Shown: positions 17,205 to 27,040 of the stretch, one piece after another
Layout: the number at the start of each line of letters is the position of its first letter
Position numbering within the stretch: the stretch's first letter is position 1
Assembly (NCBI GenBank): GCA_027623555.1
Contig: JAQBSZ010000005.1
Coordinates: forward strand, 1 to 64,000
Length of the DNA stretch: 64,000 nucleotides
DNA from: Pseudomonadota bacterium
Lineage (GTDB): Bacteria > Pseudomonadota > Gammaproteobacteria > Pseudomonadales > Pseudohongiellaceae
Reading direction: 5' to 3'
The notes under the pieces: generated by a model
What the model was told of the DNA's origin: nothing
What the model saw: only the letters and a program-made list of their open reading frames with translations
The model's database searches: none
Made by a program: the position numbers and the translations under genes

Positions 17205-18982
17205 CCAGAATTTGCCGCGCCATTCTCCGAGAACTGAATCCTGTGAAGCCTGGAATATTGTCCGTTCTTCGCGATTAATTCAGCGTGAGTGCCCGACTCC
17301 ACAATGCGTCCCTCATGCATAACCAGTATCAAGTCAGCCTTCTCGATTGTAGACAGGCGATGTGCGATAACAAAGGTAGTGCGGCCCGCGATAAGTGTCT
17401 CTAGCGCCGCTTGAATGTACTGTTCCGATTCCGAATCCAGCGCCGATGTCGCCTCATCGAAAATCAGCACGGGGGCGTCCTTTAGTAGTGCCCGGGCAAT
17501 CGCAATGCGTTGACGCTGACCGCCCGATAACAAGTTGGCGTCATCACCCACCTGGGTATCGAGTCCCTGGGGTAGTTGTTCAATAAACTCCATCGCATGG
17601 GCATTGGTTGCTGCTTCGAGTATCTTCTCGCGATTCTGTTCTTCCTCGCCATCTCCGTAGGCAATGTTTTCTGCCACTGACCCGTTGAACAAAACAACCT
17701 GCTGAGTCACTAATGAAATATGCTGGCGCAGGTTTGCCAGGGTGAAGTGTTTTATTGAAATGCCGTCGAGGGTGATCTCTCCTTCTTTAATATCATAAAA
17801 GCGCGGGATCAGACTGACCAGGGTGGATTTGCCGCTGCCAGACTTACCCACTAGCGCAATAATCTTTCCCGCTTCGGCGGTGAAACTAATATTATCCAAC
17901 GCCTTGCCGTCATCGGAATAGGCAAAACTTACCTGATTGAATTGAATTTTACCTGTTACTCGCTCGACTGTATGGGTGCCATCGTCGGTCTCGGGTTTCT
18001 CATCGAGCAGGGTAAAAATACTGAAGGCCGCAGACAGCCCTCGCTGAATCACGGCGTTTACCTGAGTCAACTGCCGGATTGGCTTGGCAAGTAATCCTGC
18101 CGCTCCCAGGAACGCCACAAAATCACCCGGCGTCTTGTCTGCGAAGAAATCCGGTGAGAGTGCCAACCACACTAACAAGGCCAACGCCATGGAAACGATT
18201 AGTTGAACGAGTGGGGTACTGGCACTACGCGTTAATTCCATTTTCAAGTTTTGCCGACGATTTCTTTCACTGGCCTGCATTAACTTGTCACTCACAAAAT
18301 CTTCGGCCGTGAAAGTTCGGATTACCCGTTGTCCCTTTATTGCTTCTGAAGTTATCTGGGTAACTTCCCCCATAGAATTCTGCATCTGCGTGCTGTAACG
18401 GCGAAATCGCCTGGAGGCGACATTGACTATCAGCGCAACGAATGGCGCGACGATCAAAAAGGTCATGCTCAGTAACCAATCGATGTAGAGCAGATACATT
18501 AACAAGCCAATGACAGTAAATCCTTCGCGGATAATGACTGCCACTGCATTACTGGCAGCACCAGTAATCTGCATCACGTCATAGGTTAACTTTGAAACCA
18601 GTTTGCCAGCGGTGTTCCGGTCGAAATAAACAGCCGGCAGTATGATCAGGTGATCGATTAATTCACAACGCAGCTTGTGAATGACATGGTTGGCAATTGT
18701 TGCCAGCGAGTAACTTCCCAGGAAACCACCGATGCCGCGTACAATCACGATAGCGATACAGATCAATGGGCTGATTATGCGTAACTCGGCATAGTTTTCC
18801 GCGTTTATCGCATCGACAGTCATGCCCAGCCACCAGGTTGTGGCCGGCGTCGTTGCCGCGAAGATGATATAACCAATGAGGCTGCCGTAGAGCGCCAGCT
18901 GATGAGGTCGGACATAGCGAAACAGCCGTTTGTAAAGCTGCCAGCCCTGATAGCTTGAATCTTGTTGCGTAGTGTTTGCCAT
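17201..18982 (-). CDS. msbA: Lipid A export ABC transporter MsbA
   Basis: A homodimeric ABC exporter that flips core-lipid A across the inner membrane. Six transmembrane helices fill residues about 20-320. The ATPase domain follows with Walker A (VGKSGSGKST, about 377-386), signature LSGGQRQRIAIARAL (near 485) and Walker B LIFDEATSALD (near 503). 593 residues and contact with lpxK support MsbA over other exporters. It begins 6 bases after exbD. Confidence 0.95.
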   Translation of the reverse strand: MANTTQQDSSYQGWQLYKRLFRYVRPHQLALYGSLIGYIIFAATTPATTWWLGMTVDAINAENYAELRIISPLICIAIVIVRGIGGFLGSYSLATIANHVIHKLRCELIDHLIILPAVYFDRNTAGKLVSKLTYDVMQITGAASNAVAVIIREGFTVIGLLMYLLYIDWLLSMTFLIVAPFVALIVNVASRRFRRYSTQMQNSMGEVTQITSEAIKGQRVIRTFTAEDFVSDKLMQASERNRRQNLKMELTRSASTPLVQLIVSMALALLVWLALSPDFFADKTPGDFVAFLGAAGLLAKPIRQLTQVNAVIQRGLSAAFSIFTLLDEKPETDDGTHTVERVTGKIQFNQVSFAYSDDGKALDNISFTAEAGKIIALVGKSGSGKSTLVSLIPRFYDIKEGEITLDGISIKHFTLANLRQHISLVTQQVVLFNGSVAENIAYGDGEEEQNREKILEAATNAHAMEFIEQLPQGLDTQVGDDANLLSGGQRQRIAIARALLKDAPVLIFDEATSALDSESEQYIQAALETLIAGRTTFVIAHRLSTIEKADLILVMHEGRIVESGTHAELIAKNGQYSRLHRIQFSENGAANSG

Positions 18983-18988
18983 GAGTCT

Positions 18989-19432
18989 TTAGTTGGGGGC
19001 GATTGCAGTCGGTGCAACTTCCTCTGGGCGCTGGGTTGCTATGCTCAGTCGCGTAAATCCTGACTGGCCAATGGCGTCCATCGCCGTGACTACCGACTGG
19101 TGTGTCGCTTCGGCGTCGGCGATAAGCAGGATTGGTAAGCCTGAATCGCCCCCCGATTCGAGTTCGAGACCTCGCATCAGCGTTTCGATTCTATTATTGA
19201 CCAGCGCCCGACCATTGATCGCATAGTTGCCTTCACGAGCCACCGTGATCTCGATCTGGGCAGGTTGACTCTCAATCAACTCGGCATCGGCCTCCGGCAG
19301 ATTTACCAATAAGCGCGTCTCGCGACTGAACGTTGTTGTGACCATAAAAAATATTAGCAGCAGAAAGACCACATCAATCAACGGCGTGATATTGATGGCT
19401 AGTTCTTCGCGGACCGAGCGCTTAAATTTCAA
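18989..19432 (-). CDS. exbD: ExbD/TolR-type biopolymer transport protein
   Basis: A single-span inner-membrane protein of proton-driven ExbB-ExbD/TolQ-TolR motors. The N-terminal helix carries the essential Asp, D20 in ITPLIDVVFLLLIFF. A periplasmic domain follows with the usual LPILLIADAEATHQSVVTAM. 147 residues. Pairs with the adjacent exbB. Its place between comEC and msbA is conserved in pseudomonads; the energised partner there is uncertain. Confidence 0.92.
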   Translation of the reverse strand: MKFKRSVREELAINITPLIDVVFLLLIFFMVTTTFSRETRLLVNLPEADAELIESQPAQIEITVAREGNYAINGRALVNNRIETLMRGLELESGGDSGLPILLIADAEATHQSVVTAMDAIGQSGFTRLSIATQRPEEVAPTAIAPN

Positions 19433-19475
19433 TTCAGAACCATGGCGTTGTTGCTAATCTAGACTATGCCCATCC

Positions 19476-20096
19476 CTATTTCACCTCAACCTTGCGGTCA
19501 CTATGCAAGGCATCGACCAGCTTGATCGATTCCTGCTCGAGGTTTAGCACCAGGGAATCGACTTTGCGTGTAAAGAAACGATGAAACATAAAAGTCGGGA
19601 TGGCGACTGTCAGCCCGGCGGCGGTGGTAATCAAGGCTTCCGATATCCCTCCTGCCAGGGCACTGGCATTACCCGTTCCCTGCAGCATGATCTCACTGAA
19701 TACCCGAATCATACCGACCACAGTTCCAAGCAAACCCAACAAGGGTGTTATCGCCGCAATGGTACCCAGCGTATTCAGGTAGCGTTCCATGTCATGAATG
19801 ACCTGGGCTGCTGCCTGCTCAATGCTGTCGATCATCGCATGCCGCCCATATTTCGAGCTTAACAAGCCGGCCGCCAGAATCTGGCCGAGCGGCGATGAGA
19901 GTCGCAATTCCCGGAGCTTGGTGGAATCGAGCTGGTTATTCTTCAGCCAGGTCCATACCTGGGCGAGAACGTATTTCGGTGTTATGCGGGCAGCGCTGAG
20001 GGTCCAGAATCTTTCAATGATTATTGCAATTGCCACAATGGAACACAGGATGATTGGCAGCATAAGCCAACCCCCTGCCCTGACGATTTCAACCAC
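19476..20096 (-). CDS. exbB: ExbB/TolQ-type proton channel subunit
   Basis: An inner-membrane MotA/TolQ/ExbB protein of 206 residues with three membrane segments (about 10-30, 105-130 and 145-170). The characteristic segment LGTIAAITPLLGLLGTVVGMI and the later ALITTAAGLTVAIP are present. With ExbD it converts proton motive force into mechanical work for TonB-like or Tol-like partners. No TonB gene is nearby, but it could energise receptors such as the one at the left end of the window. Confidence 0.92.
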   Translation of the reverse strand: MVEIVRAGGWLMLPIILCSIVAIAIIIERFWTLSAARITPKYVLAQVWTWLKNNQLDSTKLRELRLSSPLGQILAAGLLSSKYGRHAMIDSIEQAAAQVIHDMERYLNTLGTIAAITPLLGLLGTVVGMIRVFSEIMLQGTGNASALAGGISEALITTAAGLTVAIPTFMFHRFFTRKVDSLVLNLEQESIKLVDALHSDRKVEVK

Positions 20097-20186
20097 GCGT
20101 TTCCTCCGTTCAATCGGCGCATTAGGTTACCATATCCGCGCTTCGCCAATGTAATACAAGTATCGGCACTTAATGCTTTTTGCTGA

Positions 20187-22550
20187 CTAGCGCCAGTAGC
20201 GCCGATGTTGCTCTCGAAAGCCCACTGGCGGGGCAATTGGGGAACCCCGAGTGAGTGAAAAGCTCAGCATACCGGTCTCAGAAGTGGTGAACACCTGGGC
20301 GTCCAGCTCTTTATAGCGAGCAACAATTGGCGCTGCCGGATGGCCGAAGCTGTTGTGATAGCCTGCGGAAAAAACCACATAGCGGGGCTGCAGCCGCTTG
20401 ATAAACGCATAGCTCGAAGACGTGTTACTGCCATGATGGGGAGCCAGCACGACGGCGCTGCGTAAGGCATCCCCGTAACGGATGGCCAGCTCCCGTTCAA
20501 CTCGCGCCTCGATATCTCCAGGCAGCAGCAGGCGGTGTTCTCCGAAGCTTACTTGCAACACACAGGAATGGTTATTGTCGGCCGGCCCGGCTTCCTGCGG
20601 ATGAAGAAACGAAAAATCTACCGCGTCCCAGCGCCAGTGCTCACCTGCCAGACATTGGCGTCGTTCGACTGGTAGCGACTGCTCCAGTTCACCACTGTAG
20701 AGTCTGGTCACGGGTAGCTCCGCCAGTATTCCCGGCAAGCCCCCGGCATGGTCATTGTCACCATGACTGACCACCACCGCATCGACACTACTCACACCCA
20801 GGTGTTTCAATACCGGCACTATCACCGAAGTACCAAGGTTTGACTCGGCATTTTCGCCAGCGCCGGTATCGTAAATCACTGTGTGCTGGCGGGTCTTCAA
20901 GATCACGGCCAGCCCCTGACCCACATCGAGGATATACAGCGAGAGCGTGTCTACTTCCGGCTCGAGGGTCGCCGGTAGAAAAACCGGCAGCAGCAGTGGT
21001 ACACATAAAAACCGGTAAGACATCGACTGGGTCAACAACATCAGCAATACACCCACAGAGGCTGCGCAGATCGCGCCGACGCTCAATGGGGCGAGCTGAA
21101 GAATCGACCACTGGCCAAGAGTGGAAACCATGTAGTGCATCGCGAAGAATAAACTTCTCAATAAGTAGTCCGCTCCACTCAGGAGCAACAGGCTTACCTC
21201 TGGTACCAGCAGGCTTGCCAGCAATCCGGCCAGGCACAGCGGTACTACTACAAATCCGACCAGGGGAATGGCGAAGATATTCACCAGTGGAGCGAGCAGA
21301 CTGAGTTGCCCGGTCCAGATTACAACCGGCACTAGCAGTCCGAGAAACACGACTATCTGTGGCTTGACGAATTTTTTCAGCAGCTGCCGGCGCGGTCGAG
21401 AATCAATATCGGCATCAACATGCTCAGCTCTGGCTGGCAAGCCAGGCAAAAAACACAGCAGCGCAGCAACCGCCAGAAACGATAGCCAGAACCCGGCACT
21501 CATGCCTGCCAGGGGATTCAGCGTCAGGACGCAGGCCAGGGCCAGCAAGAATCGAAACGAGACCGGGCTCGGCCGCTGGCTTAAGTATCCAGACATGAAG
21601 ATGGCGATCATTATAAAGGCCCGCTGGGTCGGCAGCGTGAAGCCGGCCAACAGACTGTAGAGCAATGCGCCCACCAGCGCGGCGCAAGCCGCCAGTTTCT
21701 GGCGCGGTATCCCTCCCGCCCCGGAAAAAACCAATGGGTGAAGCAGGCTCATCATCCAGAAGGAGATGGCAGCCACCATGCCGATGTGCAGTCCGGATAT
21801 CACGAACAGATGATTGGTTCCAGTCTCTGTGAACAGCCTCCACTGCGACCGACTAAACTCACTACGCTCTCCAAAAGTCAGCGCCAGTAACGCCGCACTG
21901 GTAGACATTTTATTAGCCTGTAGCTGGAACGATTGCCTGATCGAGGCGCGTAACGCTTCTATAGAATGGGTGTTATGGCCAAGCAGAGTAACCGGCCTAT
22001 TCAGTCGTACATAACCCCTGGCCGCAATCTTCTTCTGAAATAACCAGGCCTCATAGTCGAATGCCCCTGCATTTATATAGCCATGGGGTTTATTGAGTCG
22101 CACTGTGAACTGCCGGAGTTGCCCGGCGTGGAATGGTGACTCTCCGTAATAGTTGAGCAATACCTTGCGCCTGGCGAAACCAGCATCGCTCGAGTAAATG
22201 TAGAATTCGAAGCGTTGTGCCCTGCTGTTGCGTTGCGGTGAGCTGATGACTTCGCCGATCACTGCAATGTCGCGGCCTTCCAGTGCCGCCGGAAGCTGCT
22301 GTGAGAGCTGGGTGTGAGCCCACCAGCCATGCCAGCTTAATCCCAAACAGAGTGCCGACGCAAAATGCAGGGGACGCCTGAGTCCAGGCAATTGCAAGCC
22401 GCCAGCTGTGCTTCGCAACCTCTCACGACAGGCCGCTAGAGTGAACAAACCGGCAGCGGACAACCCCCACAGCAGCACGGCGGAGAGCGAACCATCCAGA
22501 AAACTTCCCAACAAATTACCCAGGCTATAGCCGGCGAGCCCAAGTCTCAT
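20187..22550 (-). CDS. comEC: ComEC/Rec2 DNA-uptake channel
   Basis: A 787-residue inner-membrane protein that passes single-stranded DNA into the cytoplasm during natural transformation. Layout: N-terminal hydrophobic helices and a DUF4131-like region (about 1-190), the Competence domain with many membrane segments (about 215-500, containing TNHLFVISGLHIGM), and a metallo-beta-lactamase-like domain (LYILDVGQGLAVIL; VVSHGDNDHAGGL near 590) that may degrade the non-transported strand. Length and order are complete. It lies between lolE and exbB, as in Pseudomonas. Whether the cell is competent is open, since the only comM seen here is broken. Confidence 0.94.
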   Translation of the reverse strand: MRLGLAGYSLGNLLGSFLDGSLSAVLLWGLSAAGLFTLAACRERLRSTAGGLQLPGLRRPLHFASALCLGLSWHGWWAHTQLSQQLPAALEGRDIAVIGEVISSPQRNSRAQRFEFYIYSSDAGFARRKVLLNYYGESPFHAGQLRQFTVRLNKPHGYINAGAFDYEAWLFQKKIAARGYVRLNRPVTLLGHNTHSIEALRASIRQSFQLQANKMSTSAALLALTFGERSEFSRSQWRLFTETGTNHLFVISGLHIGMVAAISFWMMSLLHPLVFSGAGGIPRQKLAACAALVGALLYSLLAGFTLPTQRAFIMIAIFMSGYLSQRPSPVSFRFLLALACVLTLNPLAGMSAGFWLSFLAVAALLCFLPGLPARAEHVDADIDSRPRRQLLKKFVKPQIVVFLGLLVPVVIWTGQLSLLAPLVNIFAIPLVGFVVVPLCLAGLLASLLVPEVSLLLLSGADYLLRSLFFAMHYMVSTLGQWSILQLAPLSVGAICAASVGVLLMLLTQSMSYRFLCVPLLLPVFLPATLEPEVDTLSLYILDVGQGLAVILKTRQHTVIYDTGAGENAESNLGTSVIVPVLKHLGVSSVDAVVVSHGDNDHAGGLPGILAELPVTRLYSGELEQSLPVERRQCLAGEHWRWDAVDFSFLHPQEAGPADNNHSCVLQVSFGEHRLLLPGDIEARVERELAIRYGDALRSAVVLAPHHGSNTSSSYAFIKRLQPRYVVFSAGYHNSFGHPAAPIVARYKELDAQVFTTSETGMLSFSLTRGSPIAPPVGFREQHRRYWR

Positions 22551-22632
22551 CGTTTATTCCGGTCCCTGGAATTGACCTGCAGAAGAGCATAAGGCTAGTG
22601 GAGAATTATTGAATTAGCGAATCAGCAGCAGA

Positions 22633-23892
22633 TTATTCCGCGCGCAGAGCGGCGGCGGGCTGTACTGCCGCTGCCCTTCTTGCCGGATAGATAGTGGCCA
22701 GTAAAGACATGACAAGCACCCCGCCAATCACCAGAATGATGTCGACAACACTCAATTGCGAAGGCAGAAAATCGATCGGATAGACCTCGGCATTTAATAA
22801 CTGAATGGAAAATCGATCTTCAATCAGCGCGGCTAGATTGCTGACTTGCAGAGAACCGATAATACCGAGCACTACCCCAATGATAATTCCAATCAGGCCA
22901 ATCAAACCGCCCTGCCACATGAAGATCCGGTGGATCATTTGCGGGCTGGCGCCCAGTGTACGCAGGATGGCGATGTCGCCGCGTTTGTCACGCACAATCA
23001 TAATCAGGCTCACCACCAGATTGAATGCCGCCACTCCGATCAGCAGCCAGAGCATGAAACCAATTATTGTGCGGGAAAACTGGATGTTGCTGTAGATAGC
23101 GCCAAACTGTGAAGTCCAGCTTGCCGTGTCTATCTCCGCTGGAAGCGCCTGCCGCAGATCGGCTCGAATCTGATCCGCTTGAAGCACATCCGTGGTGCGC
23201 AGTCGCAAACTATTGTAAGGTGCGCGCAGCTTGAATAAGGCCCGTGCGGCAGCCAGGTTGATCATGACAAAGTCATTGTCCAATTCCTGAGCACCGACCT
23301 TAAAAACAGCAACCACCTCGAAACTGCGAAATACAGCTAGCGGTGTAATTGGATTAATCGAGACCGTGGGTGAGTACAGATCGACTCGGTCCCCTACTGC
23401 TACCTGCAGTCGATCAGCAAGGGTCTGGCCCAGCACCAGGCCCCAGCGTATGTCTTTCAGCGCTTCCAGGCTTCCTTCCACAATGAATCTGTCTATCGCA
23501 GAAACGGTCGGCTCAAGTTCTGCATCGATGCCGTTGACAAGCACGCCTTTACTGCTCACCGAATTGGCGAGCACGCCCATTGCTTCTATAACGGGAGAAG
23601 ATGACACTACCATAGAATGTTCGTTAGTTATTTCGGCAATCCTTTGCCACTCACTACTGTTGAGGTTCTCTGCTGAGCTCAAGGTAATATGAGGAATGAT
23701 ACCGAGTATGTTTTCGCGCATTTCGCGATCGAAACCATTCATCACCGAAAGCACCATGATAAGAATGGCAATACTGAAGGCGAGTCCGAAAATTGAGATC
23801 GCCGACATAAAAGAAACCAGCTGGCTCCGCTTGCCGACACTGACATAACGCAGCGCGATGAATCGGGCAACCTGTACCGGGCTGTCACGCAT
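22633..23892 (-). CDS. lolE: Lipoprotein-releasing ABC transporter permease LolE
   Basis: An inner-membrane subunit of LolCDE, which extracts outer-membrane lipoproteins and hands them to LolA. An N-terminal membrane helix ([20 protein letters not shown], about 29-48), a large periplasmic domain (50-270) and three C-terminal helices match the FtsX/MacB fold. The end [17 protein letters not shown] is typical. 419 residues. The start overlaps lolD by 8 bases. LolE rather than LolC is assigned by position as the third gene. Confidence 0.9.
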   Translation of the reverse strand: MRDSPVQVARFIALRYVSVGKRSQLVSFMSAISIFGLAFSIAILIMVLSVMNGFDREMRENILGIIPHITLSSAENLNSSEWQRIAEITNEHSMVVSSSPVIEAMGVLANSVSSKGVLVNGIDAELEPTVSAIDRFIVEGSLEALKDIRWGLVLGQTLADRLQVAVGDRVDLYSPTVSINPITPLAVFRSFEVVAVFKVGAQELDNDFVMINLAAARALFKLRAPYNSLRLRTTDVLQADQIRADLRQALPAEIDTASWTSQFGAIYSNIQFSRTIIGFMLWLLIGVAAFNLVVSLIMIVRDKRGDIAILRTLGASPQMIHRIFMWQGGLIGLIGIIIGVVLGIIGSLQVSNLAALIEDRFSIQLLNAEVYPIDFLPSQLSVVDIILVIGGVLVMSLLATIYPARRAAAVQPAAALRAE

Positions 23893-24568
23893 GTAACTCT
23901 CCGTCCTTTAGAACCAGAGTTCGCTGCATGGAATTTGCCAGTTGTTCATCATGGGTAACAATAATGAAACTGGTGGACAGTGCAGCGTTCAGCTCGGCCA
24001 TCAACTGCTGTATCTCCAGCGCCGTATGGCGATCCAGATTACCGGTTGGCTCATCGAGCATCACGCAACGAGGGTTAGTGACCAGTGCCCTGGCAATAGC
24101 GACACGCTGGCGTTCACCGCCGGATAACTCAGCCGGTTTGTGCGGCAGCCTGTCCCCGAGAGCTACCCTGGTAAGCATCTGGGTTCCACGTTCCGAGGCC
24201 TCCCTGACACCCATGCCGGCAATCAGCAGTGGCATGCAGACATTTTCCAGCGCCGTGAATTCTCCCAACAGATGATGGAACTGGTAGACGAATCCGAGGT
24301 ACTTATTGCGCAGATGACCGCGCTCCGTTTCATTCACCTGTGCCAGATTTTTCCCCGCTACATGTACCGTCCCAGCAGTGGGAAGATCGAGACCGCCGAG
24401 CAGATTCAGCAGCGTGGTCTTACCCGAGCCGGAACTGCCAACGATGGCGATCTGCTCGCCACTGGCTATTTCCAGGTTTACGTCGCGAAGTACCTGAACA
24501 ACCTGTGGCCCTTGGGAGTAGGTCTTCTGAAGATGCTCGCAACTGATGACTGAGGTTTTGCCTACCAT
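23885..24568 (-). CDS. lolD: Lipoprotein-releasing ATPase LolD
   Basis: The cytoplasmic ATPase of LolCDE. Walker A is GSSGSGKT (44-51), the signature [15 protein letters not shown] starts at 148, and Walker B is [12 protein letters not shown] (168-179). The 227-residue length is normal. It lies between the two permease genes. Confidence 0.95.
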   Translation of the reverse strand: MVGKTSVISCEHLQKTYSQGPQVVQVLRDVNLEIASGEQIAIVGSSGSGKTTLLNLLGGLDLPTAGTVHVAGKNLAQVNETERGHLRNKYLGFVYQFHHLLGEFTALENVCMPLLIAGMGVREASERGTQMLTRVALGDRLPHKPAELSGGERQRVAIARALVTNPRCVMLDEPTGNLDRHTALEIQQLMAELNAALSTSFIIVTHDEQLANSMQRTLVLKDGELHA

Positions 24569-24623
24569 GTGAATTAACCGATATCCCTATGTCGAGGTAG
24601 AGTGTTGCGTAGCAATGTTGGTG

Positions 24624-25868
24624 CTATTCATAACGCAATACTTCGGCAGGTTGTATCTTGCTCGCCCGAAAGGCCGGGTAAAGCGTCGCCAGAAAACTGA
24701 TAATCATGGCGGCAACGCAAACAAGAACAACCTCACTCATATCGACGCGAGTCTGCAAATGTGAAATAAAGTAGAAATTGGCATTGCTAAAGAGGCTGTT
24801 AATGGCGTTTTCCAATTGCAGACTCAGGTAAGTAATATTGTTCGCCAGTATCACTCCCAGCACAGCGCCCAAAAATGTACCAAGCGCGCCAGCAACCAGG
24901 CCTTGTATCACGAAGACCTTCAGGATCGTGGCACGACTCGCCCCCATGGTGCGCAAGATCGCGATATCAGCACCCTTATCGGAAACTGCCATCACCAGCG
25001 TGGAGATGATGTTGACCGCTCCAACGACGACAATCATCAGCAACATGAAGCTGGTCAGTATCTTTTCCATATTCAATGCATTAAACAGGTTAGCCTGGAC
25101 TTCCTGCCAGGGCTGAATACTCACACCAGGCATTCCTCCGAAAAGCTCTTGCGCGATAGCTCCTGCCGCGAAGATATCTTCCACGCGCAGACGCAACTTT
25201 GTGTCGACCCCGGCATCATTCTCAAATATCGTCTGGGCTCGCGCGAGATTTACCAGGGCAATATTGTTATTGCCATACACTCCAAAATCGGCGAAGCCGA
25301 CAACCTCAAATCCCTCAGTATCGGATAAAGATCTGGCCAGCAAACTGCCGAGGGCGGTGATGCTGACTTCACCAGTAGAGTAAATACCCAGTGCGCCGGC
25401 TAACTGGGTGCCGAGTATGATGCCGTTGTCGGTCTGCGCAAGTGCTGCAAGTAATTCGCTGTACCGCTGCCCGGCGTTATTGACAACTTCAGCCTCCAGT
25501 GCCGGTTCTACCCCGCGCAGGCGAATGAAACTGTTCTGTCCCTGGAAGCGCAGCGCCGCCTCACCTTCCAGGTACGGGGCTGCCGCCAGGACGCGGCCGG
25601 AACTGACAGCGGTGTTTAAGTGCGCCTGCCAGTCAGTCTCGAGTTGCGCACCGGCTATGGTGACGTGGGGAACCGACTTCAGCGCCTCGCTGCGCAGCGT
25701 CGCGATAGAGCCATTAATAACCGAAAGCGCGACGATCAGAATTAGCACACCGAGACTAATCCCCAGCATAGATATCAGAGACACGAAGGATAGAAAGAAA
25801 TTGCGCTTGCGAGTTAACGTGTACCGCAAACCGATGAATAACGAAAGAGGTTTAAACATGGCTGGCAA
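24624..25868 (-). CDS. lolC: Lipoprotein-releasing ABC transporter permease LolC
   Basis: The first gene of the lolCDE operon and partner of LolE. A membrane helix near residues 25-48 (FLSFVSLISMLGISLGVLIL), a periplasmic domain and three C-terminal helices (AVNIISTLVMAVSDKGADIA motif) give the FtsX-like topology. 414 residues. It is separated from lolD by 55 bases and probably begins the operon that continues through comEC. Confidence 0.9.
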   Translation of the reverse strand: MPAMFKPLSLFIGLRYTLTRKRNFFLSFVSLISMLGISLGVLILIVALSVINGSIATLRSEALKSVPHVTIAGAQLETDWQAHLNTAVSSGRVLAAAPYLEGEAALRFQGQNSFIRLRGVEPALEAEVVNNAGQRYSELLAALAQTDNGIILGTQLAGALGIYSTGEVSITALGSLLARSLSDTEGFEVVGFADFGVYGNNNIALVNLARAQTIFENDAGVDTKLRLRVEDIFAAGAIAQELFGGMPGVSIQPWQEVQANLFNALNMEKILTSFMLLMIVVVGAVNIISTLVMAVSDKGADIAILRTMGASRATILKVFVIQGLVAGALGTFLGAVLGVILANNITYLSLQLENAINSLFSNANFYFISHLQTRVDMSEVVLVCVAAMIISFLATLYPAFRASKIQPAEVLRYE

Positions 25869-25997
25869 TCCAGACTATTCCCTTAAAGATGGATCGGGGA
25901 CGGGCGGAGTTTGCAACTTACCCTGGGATAACGCAATGCAGAGACTCCGGGTAATCTACACTGCTGTGTGTTTAACCTTGTCTGGAAGGTCCCGAAC

Positions 25998-26678
25998 TTA
26001 AAGCTGATCCGCGTGACGCTGCAGCAGGCGTTGCACAGTCTTAAAACTTATTGGCATTACCGGAGTCGATACCGCATTGGAAATCGCGCGTACTGACTTG
26101 CCTTGCTTTTTCAGGTCCATAATCCGCCTCAGCACCCGTTGCTCCATGGGATTCTCTATCAGGCGACCATTTTCATGGATCATATAGCCAAATGGCCGGC
26201 TACCGCCGAGGTAACGACCCTGCTTGCGCTGTCGTTGCTTGACGCCTTTTATGCGTTCGGCAGATTTACGTTTTTCGAGTGAGGAGAATAACTCGGCAAT
26301 TCTCAGAAAGTTTACCGAAAACTCCGGACTGACAATATTGCCTCCCAATTCGACGATGTGTAGCTGCACATGCTTATCCTTCAGCTTAGCAACCAGGTTC
26401 ACCGCTTCCTGGCTGGAGCTGACAATACGCTCCAGTTTGCTGCATAGCAGGACATCACCGGGTTTGAGCAGCCCTAGCAAGCGTCTGCCATTTTCCCGTT
26501 TGTGAAAGTCCAGATTCCAGCTGCAATTGGTGTCTCTCAATGCTTCAGTATGGAACCAGCGTTGCCCCAGACAGTAAGTCTGAATTCCCAGAAATTCTGG
26601 CTCTAATATGGCTTCAAGTTCATCGGTATCCAGGCCAGCTTCCAATTCGGAAGTTCGGCAATAGGAATAAATCGTCAT
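25998..26678 (-). CDS. Divergent serine recombinase (resolvase family)
   Basis: 226 residues. The N-terminus YSYCRTSE supplies the R8-x-S10 nucleophile pattern of serine recombinases. GRRLLGLLKPGDVLLCSKLERIVSSSQEA corresponds to the resolvase region GD.l...kLDRLxRS. Here Asp is Glu83, the first Arg is kept (R84) but the second, normally catalytic, is Ser87. A following part (YLGGSRPFGYMIHENGRL…RVLRRIMDLKKQGKSVRAI) resembles the start of the Recombinase domain of large serine integrases, but the Cys-rich end is absent. It lies alone between lolC and the rne leader. It may be a resolvase relic or a DNA-binding regulator. Confidence 0.75.
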   Translation of the reverse strand: MTIYSYCRTSELEAGLDTDELEAILEPEFLGIQTYCLGQRWFHTEALRDTNCSWNLDFHKRENGRRLLGLLKPGDVLLCSKLERIVSSSQEAVNLVAKLKDKHVQLHIVELGGNIVSPEFSVNFLRIAELFSSLEKRKSAERIKGVKQRQRKQGRYLGGSRPFGYMIHENGRLIENPMEQRVLRRIMDLKKQGKSVRAISNAVSTPVMPISFKTVQRLLQRHADQL

Positions 26679-27005
26679 CTATTTCGTCCCCGCCCCAATA
26701 GAATCCGCTACCCGTTTCAGAGAGGCGGAGTCGTGCTCTGACGACGCCCTGCTTGAGGAATCGTGCAGTGATTTTAGTAAGTATTATTTGGCGTGGGCTT
26801 TGCCGCTGATCTTGTTATTAACGGTCTAATGTCGGTTTTTGTGTCTGTGTATTGGCAAAGCCACGTTGCCAGGTATTTTAACCACAGGGCATTTGGATAA
26901 GCAAGCAAGCGCCTGCTTGCCCGAGCCGAAGTGAAACCAGCGTTTTCACCGGATTTGAAAAGCCTGCATGCCATTGTTTTTATAGGAAATTCTTAGTTTT
27001 AATTG
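26679..27005. other. Intergenic region between recombinase and the rne promoter
   Basis: 327 bases with no credible gene. One perfect stem-loop stands out at 26901-26920: GCAAGCA pairs with TGCTTGC around AGCGCC, without a T-tract on either strand. The recombinase promoter should lie here but is not clear. Confidence 0.5.
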
Positions 27006-27034
27006 TTGAGTAACCCACACAGAGATGTTATATT
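27006..27034 (+). promoter_or_regulatory. Candidate sigma70 promoter of rne
   Basis: TTGAGT (27006-27011) and TATATT (27029-27034) are separated by 17 bases. Transcription would start near 27041 and give a leader of about 680 bases. Confidence 0.55.
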
Positions 27035-27040
27035 CCAACG

